NCBI RefSeq assembly: GCF_000293805.1
Contig: NZ_AMBZ01000008.1
Coordinates: forward strand, 124,001 to 188,000
Reading direction: 5' to 3'
Origin: Paenibacillus alvei DSM 29
GTDB lineage: Bacteria; Bacillota; Bacilli; Paenibacillales; Paenibacillaceae
Length of the DNA stretch: 64,000 nucleotides
Under the pieces are notes generated by a model, which made no database searches, had not been told where the DNA came from, and saw only the letters and a program-made list of their open reading frames with translations. Positions 1 through 8,540 of this stretch are shown here, piece after piece; within the stretch, counting starts at the first letter, position 1; each line of letters opens with the position of its first letter. Both the position numbers and the translations under genes were made by a program.

Positions 1-1
1 G

Positions 2-663
2 ATTGCCCGGCTCTGCCTCATCTCCGACATGACGGATATGGATGCGCTGCGCCGCGACCTGGATAGGCTGCGGGATCGGTATTACGACGTGCCCGTTCTC
101 CAAGGTGAGCCTCGGACAGTCTCTTCATTGACTTGTTCGCCGTCGCCGAGAAGCACCGGATTGTCTACCCTCCCGATCTGATACTGTTGGCCAAGGCGCT
201 GCTCACCTTGGAAGGCATTGTGGAGAGGCTCAATCCGACCATTTCTATCCTCAATATGGCTGAGCCGTTCGGCGTCAAGTTGCTGAAGGAGAAGTACAGC
301 CTCCGCCGCATCCAGAAGAAGATGGCCGGCGGCACGCTCGATCTGGTGCAAGCGGTATCCGATCTGCCGATGCAGGCGAACCGGCTCTCACACCTGCTCA
401 GCAGGGGCAAGATCAAGGCCGAAATGGAGCTGCCAGATCTGGAAGAGGTGCTGCACAAGCTCGATCAGATCAGCAACCGGCTCTCCTTCAGCATCGTGCT
501 GCTTGCCTTTAGTGTTATTATGGTCGGGCTGATCGTTGGCTCCTCGCTAAGCAGGAGGCCGACGCTGCTCTGGGACATTCCCGTGATCGAGATCGGCTTC
601 CTCATCGCGGCCTTGATGTTCATCTGTCTGCTGTTGTCGATTTTCCGATCCGGCAGGTTCTAG
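2..663 (+). pseudogene. UbiB/AarF (ABC1) family kinase-like protein, C-terminal part, frame-broken
   Basis: Only the C-terminal part of the gene lies in the window. The reading starts in frame 2 (ending near DRYYDVPVLQ), moves to frame 3 at about 104 and to frame 1 at about 126, and then runs to 663. Joined, the pieces give the segment through AVAEKHRIVYPPDL and LLAKALLTLEGIVERL that is typical of UbiB/ABC1 atypical kinases, followed by two C-terminal membrane helices (about 485-560 and 585-650). The family acts in quinone or lipid metabolism at the membrane, but the exact role in Firmicutes is unknown. The two frame changes lie about 20 bases apart and are not in long homopolymers, so the gene may be truly damaged or locally misread. 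Confidence 0.7.
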
Positions 664-674
664 CAAGGAAATAC

Positions 675-706
675 GGGGAGCTGTGCTGAAGGCGCAGCTT
701 CTCCAG
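675..706. terminator. hairpin between the convergent ubiB-like and TlpA-like genes
   Basis: AGCTGTGC pairs with GCGCAGCT (one G-U pair) around a short loop, directly after the ubiB-like stop and before the end of the opposing TlpA-like gene. There is no long T run, so this is a weak bidirectional terminator candidate. Confidence 0.4.
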
Positions 707-719
707 CATTTATTCCTCT

Positions 720-1268
720 TTACTCTGCGCAGCTTTGAAGCGGGATGTCCTTCCTCCCCCACCATCCCTCCGGATCCGGAGAAGCATACACAATCTCTTG
801 CTTGGAATTCACATAGACAAAGTATGGATACTCCGTTATCTGGTAGGCTTCAAATATGTTCTCGTCAGCTTGCAAAAATCGGATTCCATTGCTATGTCTA
901 TACAGATCTTTGTAGCTACCAATTCCGCTTTCTTTTAGCAAAACTGCTGCATTTAGGGCGCTTCCCCGTTCCATGCTTGCTTGTATCCATCTCTCTAATG
1001 AGGGGATGCAGTATGGGCAGTGTGAATCGATAAATATAAGCAGGATTCCATTCTTCGCTATGGCATGGCTTAAGTCAAAAAGGGTATCACCGACATCCGG
1101 CAACACAAACGAGGGAGCCTGCTGGTGCAATAAGGGGTATTGTCGGCGACTTTCCCATTCTCCCCCCATGCTTTTCGTCCGCTGAAGCATAGAAGACAAG
1201 GTTTTGTAAACAACGATAGTTGCAAATATAACGCTTGCTAGCAAAGCGAATTGAAAATAGATAGCCAT
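720..1268 (-). CDS. membrane-anchored thioredoxin-like protein (TlpA/MauD type), CPYC
   Basis: A thiol-disulfide oxidoreductase candidate of 182 residues, anchored by one N-terminal helix (about residues 2-22) with the thioredoxin-like domain outside the membrane. The active site CPYC is at C84-C87 and a cis-proline element EYP lies near residue 148. The second ATG (1268) is chosen over the one at 1283 because GGAGGTTGAT sits directly before it. It is divergent from the ABC exporter operon that carries a second TlpA-like gene and a MauE-like gene, so it probably belongs to the same disulfide-handling module. The fold is clear. The substrate is unknown, with the six-cysteine peptide at 4439 the obvious candidate. 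Confidence 0.8.
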   Translation of the reverse strand: MAIYFQFALLASVIFATIVVYKTLSSMLQRTKSMGGEWESRRQYPLLHQQAPSFVLPDVGDTLFDLSHAIAKNGILLIFIDSHCPYCIPSLERWIQASMERGSALNAAVLLKESGIGSYKDLYRHSNGIRFLQADENIFEAYQITEYPYFVYVNSKQEIVYASPDPEGWWGRKDIPLQSCAE

Positions 1269-1297
1269 ATCAACCTCCGCCATAAAAAATCTCGTCC

Positions 1298-1326
1298 TTG
1301 CGAACCTACCATATTATGTATATACT
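1298..1326 (+). promoter_or_regulatory. sigma-A-like promoter for the ABC/MauE/TlpA operon
   Basis: TTGCGA (1298-1303) and TATACT (1321-1326) are separated by exactly 17 bases, about 58 bases before the chosen start of the ABC transporter. The promoter lies in the intergenic space shared with the divergent TlpA-like gene. Confidence 0.5.
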
Positions 1327-1383
1327 CGATTTATATATTACCTGTCTTTTACTTTGATGGCAAATACTGACGAAAGGCGAAAA

Positions 1384-3183
1384 ATGATGTATTCTTTCTT
1401 ACCTATTTGGCGAGGTTCCGGGTTTGCCCTTCTTTATATTTGGAGATTGAACAAACCCTATTTTTACGTTTCTATTACGCTTCATCTCGCGCTAGGTTTA
1501 TTGCCTCTGCTTAGCGTATGGACCATGCAAGAACTCGTGAACGAGGTTATTTTAATCGCTCAACCCGGGCATGGATTTGCCACAGCGTTATCGATTTTAT
1601 GCTTCCAAATGGTCATCATTCTGTCTGCCTATATTCTTCAATTTTTATCTCAATTAAATGATCAAAAACTTGAAAATCTGCTCGGACTGGTGCTCAAAAA
1701 ACAGATATTCCGCAAAATTATGAATCTGCCCTACTCCACCTTTGAGGATCCGTCTTTTTATGATCAGAACCAGCGAATTATCAATAGCCACTTCCAAATC
1801 GTTTCGATGGTTAAGGCCATTATGTCTTTAGGAAGCACCATCATCACGGTTGTGTCGTTAGTGGGCTACATTACCCATATTCATTGGGGATTGCTGGTTA
1901 TTATCTTTCTATTTTCAATTCCGATCCTGATGATTCATATCCGTTTCGGCAATAAAAGATATGCGCTCGCTCGATTTCTGACTCCCTACCACAGAAGAGA
2001 AATGTACATATCCGATCTCCTAACCCAACGAGATTCCTTGAAAGAGATTCGCCTCTTTGGACTAGGCTCGCATCTGATCGAGAAATGGTCTTCCTTCTAT
2101 AAGCGGAGCGCACAAGAAAAATACAATTTATCTAAAAATCAAGGCATATGGGAGCTTGTCGGCAGCATGCTGCTCACGTTGACCTATATTGTGTCCGGGA
2201 TTCTAATTATCCTGCTGATCTCGGCCAAAAAGATAGCAATTGGGGCGTTCGTGGCGTCCCTGCAATCGATTCAAAATATTCAGTCCAGTTTAACCGAAAT
2301 TTCCGCTTCACTATCCAATATCTACGAAATCAGTTTGTATATCGAGGATTTCAAATCTTTTCAACAAAAAGAGGAACTGTCATGCTCATCTTCTCAAATC
2401 AAATGCGGCGCCATCAACCAGATCAGCGTGCAAAATCTCACGTTTACTTATCCGAATCAAATAGAACCGACTCTCAAAAATATTCATCTGTCTATAAAAA
2501 AGGGACAAAAGATAGTTATCATCGGAGAAAACGGCTCCGGCAAGACCTCGCTGATCAAATGCATACTAGGTCTGTATGATACGGTAGAAAATACGATATA
2601 CGTTAACCAAGTTCCTTTGCACAACTATGATATTGCATCCTATCATCAACGGATTGCTGCTTTATTTCAGGATTTCATTGAATTTGAGTTCAGCGCCCGG
2701 GAGAATATCAGCTTTGGCAATCTGAAAAACCCAAGTAAGTCCGAAGTGATTGCTGCTGCCCAAAAAACGAAAATTCATGAGCACATATCCAAGCTGCCTA
2801 AGCATTATGAGTCATTGCTAGGACGTCATTTTGAAGGGGGCCATGAATTATCAGGCGGACAATGGCAAAAGCTGGCCCTATCCAGAGCTCTATTTAAAAA
2901 TAGCGATGTGATCATTCTTGACGAGCCCACCTCATCCATGGATCCGGAATCGGAGCTCGATATTATTCATGAATTATTCCAAGAGAACAATGATAAAGCG
3001 GTGCTGATCATTACGCATCGTCTTGGTGTCGCCGTCCAGGCGGACTATATTTTGGTGATGAAGGAAGGCCGCATCGTCGAGGAAGGCACACATCAAGAGC
3101 TTTTGCGCCAACAGGGAGAATACCATCGTTTATATCGGGCGCAAACCAAAATTTATAATCAGGAAAGCGGGGTTGTCGTCTAA
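1384..3183 (+). CDS. ABC transporter, fused permease and ATPase (peptide-exporter type)
   Basis: A half-transporter of about 600 residues: an N-terminal exporter transmembrane domain of about six helices (residues 15-310), then an ATPase with Walker A GENGSGKTS near 381, signature LSGGQ near 489, Walker B VIILDEPTSSMD near 509 and the switch ITHR near 543. There is no N-terminal C39 peptidase domain. ATG 1384 has AAAGG seven bases upstream; ATG 1357 is possible but has no ribosome site. The MauE-like gene starts 2 bases after the stop. With two disulfide oxidoreductases and a Cys-rich peptide gene alongside, it is most simply read as the exporter of that peptide, which is an inference. Confidence 0.85.
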   Translation: MMYSFLPIWRGSGFALLYIWRLNKPYFYVSITLHLALGLLPLLSVWTMQELVNEVILIAQPGHGFATALSILCFQMVIILSAYILQFLSQLNDQKLENLLGLVLKKQIFRKIMNLPYSTFEDPSFYDQNQRIINSHFQIVSMVKAIMSLGSTIITVVSLVGYITHIHWGLLVIIFLFSIPILMIHIRFGNKRYALARFLTPYHRREMYISDLLTQRDSLKEIRLFGLGSHLIEKWSSFYKRSAQEKYNLSKNQGIWELVGSMLLTLTYIVSGILIILLISAKKIAIGAFVASLQSIQNIQSSLTEISASLSNIYEISLYIEDFKSFQQKEELSCSSSQIKCGAINQISVQNLTFTYPNQIEPTLKNIHLSIKKGQKIVIIGENGSGKTSLIKCILGLYDTVENTIYVNQVPLHNYDIASYHQRIAALFQDFIEFEFSARENISFGNLKNPSKSEVIAAAQKTKIHEHISKLPKHYESLLGRHFEGGHELSGGQWQKLALSRALFKNSDVIILDEPTSSMDPESELDIIHELFQENNDKAVLIITHRLGVAVQADYILVMKEGRIVEEGTHQELLRQQGEYHRLYRAQTKIYNQESGVVV

Positions 3184-3185
3184 AC

Positions 3186-3725
3186 ATGGCTCTCGTTGTT
3201 ATGTTCCAAAATGTGCTTGCCTTCTTGTTTATTTCCACCTTTTTACATAAAACACTGAACTATGGTGAACATATTCGCATCATGAATGCTTATTACCTTG
3301 TGCCAGCCCGATTCATAGTTCCTTCTTTTATATTGTTTGCCGCGGCCGAGCTTGCGATAGGTCTCTCGCTTCTCTTGTCCGGCATCACGGTTTATCATGT
3401 GGTTTCCATAGGTTCTCTGCTAAGTATTTATACCTTTGCAATCGGTTTCAATTTGATGCGCGGGCATCGGCATATAAATTGCGGCTGTGGCGGGATACTC
3501 GAAAATGATCAGCTAAACTGGGGATTAGTGCTTCGTAATCTTCTTCTCGTTTTTTTGGTTGTAGGGATATGGAAATCTCACACATTGTACACAGAAGAGA
3601 TCGCTTTTATTTATGGACTTGAGCTATTCATGCTCTCTCTCATCCTTTTTTCGTTGCTCTATCTGTTCAAGGAAGTGTTCAACATCAAGAAGAAACTTAT
3701 TCACCTCATGAAGATGTTTATCTGA
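3186..3725 (+). CDS. MauE/DoxX-like membrane redox protein
   Basis: A membrane protein of 179 residues with four or five hydrophobic segments (about 5-20, 45-65, 72-90, 116-130 and 140-160). After the middle helix is NCGCGG with cysteines 99 and 101, the feature typical of MauE-type proteins. MauE and MauD (TlpA-like) are known to be required for disulfide formation in the Cys-rich small subunit of methylamine dehydrogenase. No such dehydrogenase is visible here. The gene lies between the ABC exporter (2-base gap) and the TlpA-like gene (22-base gap) in one operon, implying electron transfer to or from those oxidoreductases. Confidence 0.75.
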   Translation: MALVVMFQNVLAFLFISTFLHKTLNYGEHIRIMNAYYLVPARFIVPSFILFAAAELAIGLSLLLSGITVYHVVSIGSLLSIYTFAIGFNLMRGHRHINCGCGGILENDQLNWGLVLRNLLLVFLVVGIWKSHTLYTEEIAFIYGLELFMLSLILFSLLYLFKEVFNIKKKLIHLMKMFI

Positions 3726-3747
3726 AAACACGAGGAAGGGGATTTGA

Positions 3748-4326
3748 ATGACCGATTTTATCATTATCATTACTTTATTGCTGGTACTCATCCAGTTGCT
3801 GCTTATATTCATGCTGGCAAGACTCATTGGGCAATTTCTTACGAAAATAAAAAGCGTGGGCGGGATTTCGTTAACCGAGCTCCAAATTGGTGAGCAAGTT
3901 CCGCTTTTTCGTGAATGGGGTTCACAAGGGCGCAAAGTGATTCTAAGGGAATTGTTGAACCACAGAAAAGTGCTGCTTCTCTTTATCAGCACGACATGCC
4001 AAACCTGCAAAAGCATACTGCCTGATTTAGAAAGAGTGGTTGAAAATTGGGATATACACATCGTCGTTATCAATACGGATAAGCAATCCAATGACGAAGA
4101 GATTCAGGCGATACTCCCTTCCGGCATCGAATATGTTCGTTCTGTGGACATTATGGACGCTTATGGGGTAAGCAAAGTACCCTATGCTTTTCTAGTAAAT
4201 CAAAACGGAATCCTAGAATCTCATCATTCATTAATGAGTTCGAACATGCTGTGGAACATGCTGGAGAATGAAACGGCGAGTTCCCACGGAGGGATCCCCG
4301 GCCCCTTATCGGTTATGAATGAGTAA
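3748..4326 (+). CDS. membrane-anchored TlpA/MauD-like thioredoxin, CQTC
   Basis: A protein of 192 residues with an N-terminal anchor helix (about 4-25), then a redoxin-like domain with active site CQTC at C84-C87 and cis-proline element KVPYAF near residue 150. It is the third gene of the exporter operon, after the MauE-like protein; the MauD/MauE pairing is a known functional partnership. It is not a close copy of the divergent TlpA-like protein at 720-1268, whose active site is CPYC. The two could therefore act as an oxidant/isomerase pair. The role on a specific substrate is inferred from context. Confidence 0.8.
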   Translation: MTDFIIIITLLLVLIQLLLIFMLARLIGQFLTKIKSVGGISLTELQIGEQVPLFREWGSQGRKVILRELLNHRKVLLLFISTTCQTCKSILPDLERVVENWDIHIVVINTDKQSNDEEIQAILPSGIEYVRSVDIMDAYGVSKVPYAFLVNQNGILESHHSLMSSNMLWNMLENETASSHGGIPGPLSVMNE

Positions 4327-4357
4327 ATTAGCGCGGTAAGAAAAACGGCCACAGAAA

Positions 4358-4395
4358 GAAGCGATTTAGCATCTTAATAGAGGCCAAATCGCTTC
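4358..4395 (+). terminator. terminator after the ABC/MauE/TlpA operon
   Basis: GAAGCGATTT (4358-4367) pairs perfectly with AAATCGCTTC (4386-4395), 32 bases after the last operon stop and before the 3' end of the convergent peptide gene. The T tail is poor. Confidence 0.45.
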
Positions 4396-4438
4396 CTTGG
4401 TTCATCCCGTTCCTATTCTGGCGAAAATAGGCTTGTTC

Positions 4439-4636
4439 CTAGCATCCGCATCTTACTTTTGTTTGACTTGAACACACTTCACCCGTATCTCGATCAACAT
4501 AGTACTCCCAGGAGGACACTTTTTGCATAATGCACAGGACGTCGGAGCGGCAGGAAACCACTTTGCGCGTTAAGATGCAGCGTGCGGCAGCAGGCTGGAA
4601 TCCTGTCAACTTGCTCAAAAAATTTTTCACTCTCAT
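4439..4636 (-). CDS. small six-cysteine peptide, candidate secreted disulfide-rich peptide
   Basis: A 65-residue peptide with cysteines at 20, 29, 35, 55, 63 and 65, ending in RCGC. The N-terminal about 19 residues (lysine-rich start, then QPAAAR) have no cysteine and are not a convincing signal peptide, so they could be a leader. The start is well supported: GGAGGGG lies just before the ATG, and TATAAT hexamers lie at 4672-4677 and 4688-4693 on the same strand. It is convergent with an operon encoding an ABC exporter, a MauE-like protein and a TlpA-like protein, with a second TlpA-like gene beyond. I do not recognise the family. A matured, exported peptide (bacteriocin- or toxin-like) is an inference. 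Confidence 0.65.
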   Translation of the reverse strand: MRVKNFLSKLTGFQPAAARCILTRKVVSCRSDVLCIMQKVSSWEYYVDRDTGEVCSSQTKVRCGC

Positions 4637-4751
4637 TACCCCTCCATTACCAGTATTTTGATTGCATACATATTATATACCATTTATATTATAAAATCCA
4701 TATTTGGTTTTATTATCTAATTTATAACACCCATGCTGTACGTACGGTAAA

Positions 4752-4779
4752 AGAAGCCCCATCGCGCGATGGGGCTTCT
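4752..4779. terminator. perfect 28-base hairpin
   Basis: AGAAGCCCCATCGC and its exact reverse complement are adjacent, giving a 13-14-bp stem with almost no loop. It sits between the divergent upstream region of the peptide gene and the end of the serine hydrolase gene and probably insulates the two. Confidence 0.55.
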
Positions 4780-4874
4780 ATCTATTGATAAGCTTCTTCT
4801 GCTAGGATGAACGGGACACAATAAAGTCAGCTCTTCGCGCCTTGCCGTCCTTCACACTTTGCATTCGTAGATGC

Positions 4875-6092
4875 CTATTGTTTATGGAACGGTATTTCTA
4901 CGCCTTCATCAATAAAGATTCCTTCAGAAATATGGATATAACTCATCGTATTTCGAATCCAATACAGGTTAGGTTTAACTTTAAATAATTGGGTATCATG
5001 TTGGTCATGGAAAGATAAAATATAGAAGTTTATCCCCTCTTTAATGATGAAGGATGTTTGATATTCATCAGCAAGTTGATAAGTACCTGCGATATGATCG
5101 GCACTATTGAATTCCATGATACTAGGTTGCTTTGAAGCATTAGGTTCTTTACTGTCATTAGGTTGGCCTAAGAATTCTATTATTTGCTGCTCGTAAACAG
5201 GACTTACCTCTTCATTCGTTAAGAGAACCGTCACCTCTCCGCTTGTCAAAGAACATAAGCAATGCGACGAATAGCCAGGCCAACCACCAGAATGACCAAA
5301 AGAACCGTCTTGAATGATAAACCCACAACCATATGAGCTATGTAACGGTGAAGGAGTAAGTGCGCGATTCACCATTTCAAGCGATACTAATTTACCTTGA
5401 AGAAATCCTTTTACAAATTGGGCAATATCTTGAGCGGTAGCATAAATCCCTCCGTCACCATAAAAATCGTGTTTCTTATTGATATCTTTAAAAATCGGAT
5501 CATCTGTTGCATGGATATATTTCTTATTTATAAAATCAAATAGCTTGCCAGCAGCAATTGGTTTCGATTTTGGCTTCGTTGTCGTATTTTGAAGTTGAAG
5601 AGGCTTGGCAATCATTTTTTGTAAATAATCCTCATAAGAAAGTTGACTTGCTTGTTCGATAATTTTAGCTAGCAAAACATAATTTGTATTTGTATAAAGC
5701 CAACCGCAACCCGGTAGGAAATAAGGCTCCTTGTTATGTAAAATATCTTCAAAATCTTCAACTGAGGAATTACCTATATATTCTGGGATACCAGATGTAT
5801 GCATCAATAAATCCTCAATCGTTACATCTTTAAAAGTACTTGTATCAAACCATTTTGTCAGGTTGTCTTTAAAATGAATCACCTTCTGCTCTATTAATTG
5901 AAGTACCATCACAGCAGTGTACATTTTGCTTAAGGAAGCAATGTTAAATAGTGTTTCCCCCGTAATCGGAACTGAATTTTCCATATCTGCAAAGCCTATT
6001 GTTACATTCGCAATTTCGTTATTGCTCGTTTCTACATAAACTGCTCCGTTGAACTGGATTTTTTCAAGCGTAGAATAAATAGAGTTAAACAT
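4875..6092 (-). CDS. serine hydrolase, beta-lactamase/PBP4* family (PF00144 type)
   Basis: A 405-residue protein with the three motifs of the class C beta-lactamase fold: SLSK (S53-K56), YTN (133-135) and HSGG (267-270). Residues after about 330 form a C-terminal extension like those of esterase/peptidase members. There is no signal peptide, so it may be cytoplasmic or an esterase rather than a true beta-lactamase. It follows the marR gene on the same strand, and a 23-bp operator copy lies just before its start, so expression is probably MarR-controlled. The fold is clear; the substrate is unknown. Confidence 0.85.
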   Translation of the reverse strand: MFNSIYSTLEKIQFNGAVYVETSNNEIANVTIGFADMENSVPITGETLFNIASLSKMYTAVMVLQLIEQKVIHFKDNLTKWFDTSTFKDVTIEDLLMHTSGIPEYIGNSSVEDFEDILHNKEPYFLPGCGWLYTNTNYVLLAKIIEQASQLSYEDYLQKMIAKPLQLQNTTTKPKSKPIAAGKLFDFINKKYIHATDDPIFKDINKKHDFYGDGGIYATAQDIAQFVKGFLQGKLVSLEMVNRALTPSPLHSSYGCGFIIQDGSFGHSGGWPGYSSHCLCSLTSGEVTVLLTNEEVSPVYEQQIIEFLGQPNDSKEPNASKQPSIMEFNSADHIAGTYQLADEYQTSFIIKEGINFYILSFHDQHDTQLFKVKPNLYWIRNTMSYIHISEGIFIDEGVEIPFHKQ

Positions 6093-6107
6093 AATTAAGC
6101 CCCCTAA

Positions 6108-6130
6108 ATATATTAGTTATCTAACATATT
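6108..6130. promoter_or_regulatory. MarR-type operator copy 1, before the serine hydrolase
   Basis: The sequence is an imperfect palindrome with arms TTAG and CTAA, centred on ATTAGTTATCTAACAT. Read on the minus strand it matches the site at 6598-6620 at 22 of 23 positions. It lies 15 bases upstream of the hydrolase start. Confidence 0.65.
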
Positions 6131-6143
6131 GGATGTGAAGAAC

Positions 6144-6590
6144 TCAAATGAACTCTTCAGCTGCAATTTGTTTCAATTTTTTTGTAATTCTTTCTAACTC
6201 GTTACGTTCGGCAACAGTTAGTTTAGAAAATAAACGATCGGCCACAGAGCGCTCGACATATTCTTGCTTTTCAAAGTACTCCTCACCTTTAATTCCTAAC
6301 GTAATAAACACTTCACGGCGATTATCAGGATTAATTGCACGATGAATAAACTGGTTTTTCTCCATCTTCGCAATAAGCTGGCTTACTGCACTAGAACTAA
6401 TGTTCATTTCTATAGCAATTTCACCAACCGTTATCTTGTTGGCAGCGTATACAATATCCAGCAATACAGCTTGCTGAGTGGTGATAGAGCTAGCTAAATA
6501 TGGTTTATAGTGTTTGTAAATCAAGCGGTTAATGGCATAATCAGCTTCATTAATTTGTTTTACTTGTTCATAGATGTTCAAGCAGCTCAC
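6144..6590 (-). CDS. MarR family transcriptional regulator
   Basis: A 148-residue winged-helix protein: dimerisation helices at both ends and a central HTH (about residues 55-80, with SSSAVSQLIAKME) followed by the wing containing DNRREVFITL. The start is either GTG 6590 or TTG 6581; the latter is better placed behind GAGGGTGAG. It is encoded directly upstream of the serine hydrolase on the same strand. Near-identical 23-bp palindromes before both genes point to autoregulation and control of the hydrolase. The inducing ligand is unknown. Confidence 0.85.
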   Translation of the reverse strand: MSCLNIYEQVKQINEADYAINRLIYKHYKPYLASSITTQQAVLLDIVYAANKITVGEIAIEMNISSSAVSQLIAKMEKNQFIHRAINPDNRREVFITLGIKGEEYFEKQEYVERSVADRLFSKLTVAERNELERITKKLKQIAAEEFI

Positions 6591-6597
6591 CCTCGGA

Positions 6598-6620
6598 AAT
6601 ATGTTAGATACCTAATATAT
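6598..6620. promoter_or_regulatory. MarR-type operator copy 2, before marR
   Basis: The core ATGTTAGATACCTAATAT lies 8 bases upstream of the marR start and differs at one position in 23 from the site before the serine hydrolase (opposite orientation). Confidence 0.65.
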
Positions 6621-6676
6621 TAGAGAAGGAGCTAAGATAAGTCAAATTTCGGTGAGTAATAAAAGCTAATACTGTT

Positions 6677-7086
6677 CTATAAAGTCTTCTCAAAAATATA
6701 AAGGTCGCCTTCTTCTCTAACTTTGGCATATCCGCACTTTACATAAAAATGATGATTTTTTACGCTCCATCTAGGAGTATCCAACCACCATTTTTTACAA
6801 CCAGGATATACTCTTTCAATTTCTAGTATTACTTTCATGCCGATTCCTTGATTCTGAAAGTTCGGATCAACAAAAATTCTCCCTAAATTATGTACTTGAC
6901 TGCTTTCTATTACGATTAAAGCTCCCCCTATTATTTCTTCATTAAAGAGCACCTTAAAATAGTTACAAAATTGCATCATATCTGCTTGCCAACTCATTGA
7001 ATCATATCCTGCTGGCCCACCAATTTCGTTATTATTGAAATGTTTTGATTCTTTATTAAAGCTGTTGCTCGTTCTAGTTTCAACAT
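6677..7086 (-). pseudogene. GNAT family N-acetyltransferase, one frameshift
   Basis: The downstream frame gives the acetyl-CoA-binding part (NFQNQGIGMKVILEIE, then NHHFYVKCGY). The true start is upstream in another frame: ATG at 7086 behind GGAGGCACATCAA begins MLKLERATALIK, which joins ESKHFNNNEIGGPAGYD, a segment usual in this subfamily, if one T is added to TTT at 7052-7054. With that base the protein is about 137 residues, a normal GNAT length. The break is of the same type as many others in the window and may be a reading error. The substrate is unknown. Confidence 0.65.
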
Positions 7087-7111
7087 TTGATGTGCCTCCA
7101 TTATTATGCGT

Positions 7112-7666
7112 TTACGAGTCTCTCCAAACAATCCTTACGTTTGTTATTTCGTATTCTCTTGTTTCAGGCACGTTTGATTCCGAATATGGACTCCGATATT
7201 CGGGCAATGCATCGTGTAAATCCTTTATAAACTTATACTCTTTGCCATCAAGCTTGTTTGTAAAATAGATATCATATCTCTTTACAACACCATGTATAAT
7301 AGCTATCTGATAAGTAGTAAAAGGATTTGTTATTCCGCCGCTATTCGTCATTTCCGCTTCGAGCTCATGTAATGATTTAAATTGTGTTAAAAACATGTCT
7401 TCATTGTGCCCAACGTAATCAAATAGCAAATAATCCCCCGCTACCATTTCTTCTCCCGATAAAGGGACTTCTCGCTTTCTGAAGTAATATACATTCTCGT
7501 CCAGATTCAGAGGATTCCGAAGAGGAAGATTGTCTTCTCCAATAACATCTACATATTCAAGAATGTAATTCACATTTTCCAGGAGTTCTTCCGATGTATA
7601 TGAATTATCCATTAAGAAGGAGGATTTTGCTATGATTTCAGCTAAGCTTGATATTTTCATTTTCAT
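7112..7666 (-). CDS. hypothetical acidic cytoplasmic protein
   Basis: A 184-residue soluble protein without a signal peptide or membrane segment; AAAGGAA lies before the ATG. The second half has alternating strands and is rich in aromatic and acidic residues (KRYDIYFTN, EYEITNVRIVW at the end). I do not recognise the family. Size, acidity and company (the DUF2185-like protein next door on the same strand, few housekeeping neighbours) resemble orphan immunity proteins of polymorphic toxin systems, but no toxin gene is visible. That reading is a suggestion only. Confidence 0.55.
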   Translation of the reverse strand: MKMKISSLAEIIAKSSFLMDNSYTSEELLENVNYILEYVDVIGEDNLPLRNPLNLDENVYYFRKREVPLSGEEMVAGDYLLFDYVGHNEDMFLTQFKSLHELEAEMTNSGGITNPFTTYQIAIIHGVVKRYDIYFTNKLDGKEYKFIKDLHDALPEYRSPYSESNVPETREYEITNVRIVWRDS

Positions 7667-7742
7667 GATCTAGTTTCCTTTCGAGTGTTTCGCATATTGT
7701 ATTTCTCTGAGAGGCTCAGGACGCATTTTGCAATCCTTTCAA

Positions 7743-8366
7743 CTATTCTTCCCATTCATAATCAAATACCTCATAAAACTCTTTCGTTTCAAGATTCCTT
7801 TCAAAGGCACATTGTGGCTCCCGATCTATAAACGCAAGAATCGAATCATCCATATTCAATACCTTTCCAATCGAAATAAATTGATAATTATCAACATCGT
7901 CAGGATCATGTTCTTCATATCCCGTAAAGAAACTCCATCCCGTATCCGATTCTGAGCCTTCATTAGGAAAGTCCCTTACCATAAAATTAAATTCATTTCG
8001 ATCCAACACGTCGTTCGTTACAACGACCTTCTTCTCAAAATAATAATCCCAATTGACAGCGCTAGGATCGTGCTGCATCGTGTCACAAATATGTTCGATT
8101 CTAAAATGAATTTCTTGACCGAAAACTAAATCCTTGATAGATATCGGCTCATTCCGTAAGGTTCCAATCAGTTCATCACCTGATCGATGGATGATTTCAA
8201 CCCACATTCTCTCCCCACAATATTCTGCATCTTCTTCATCACTGAGAAAGCTGAGCTTGACCAACTCACCAACCTCAACCTTGCTTAATACGTACTCACT
8301 TGGAACATAAAACGTATATGGCGCTTCCTTATGTTTTTCAACAACACTGTCCAAACTCCATGTCAT
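7743..8366 (-). CDS. DUF2314/DUF2185-like two-domain protein, possible immunity protein
   Basis: A 207-residue protein from the ATG at 8366, which follows AAAGGAGATACATATATA; an earlier start at 8390 has no ribosome site. The N-terminal half (about 20-95) has the pattern VGELVKLSF ... ERMWVEII ... GTLRNEP ... DLVFGQEIHFRIEHI, as in DUF2314-like domains. The C-terminal half (about 110-200), with VTNDVLDRNEFNFMVRD, DTGWSFFTGYE and SIGKVLNMDDS, matches what I know of DUF2185. Such domains are often found as immunity or toxin-neighbour proteins. The function is not established. Confidence 0.65.
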   Translation of the reverse strand: MTWSLDSVVEKHKEAPYTFYVPSEYVLSKVEVGELVKLSFLSDEEDAEYCGERMWVEIIHRSGDELIGTLRNEPISIKDLVFGQEIHFRIEHICDTMQHDPSAVNWDYYFEKKVVVTNDVLDRNEFNFMVRDFPNEGSESDTGWSFFTGYEEHDPDDVDNYQFISIGKVLNMDDSILAFIDREPQCAFERNLETKEFYEVFDYEWEE

Positions 8367-8540
8367 TATATATGTATCTCCTTTGCACAATTGGAGGTTT
8401 CAGAATCATTCTACCCCGTTACATGAATCCCTCAAATAAAACTTGAAATTTACCTAATAAAGAATAAAATAATAAAAGTTGAAATAAGTTATCAATCTTT
8501 TGGCATCTTAGTTGATTACATTAGAAAAGAAGGAATAATT

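Noticed and set aside
4439..4636. Methylamine dehydrogenase small subunit as identity of the Cys-rich peptide
   Set aside because: Six cysteines rather than about twelve, no Trp pair for the cofactor and no large-subunit gene nearby.
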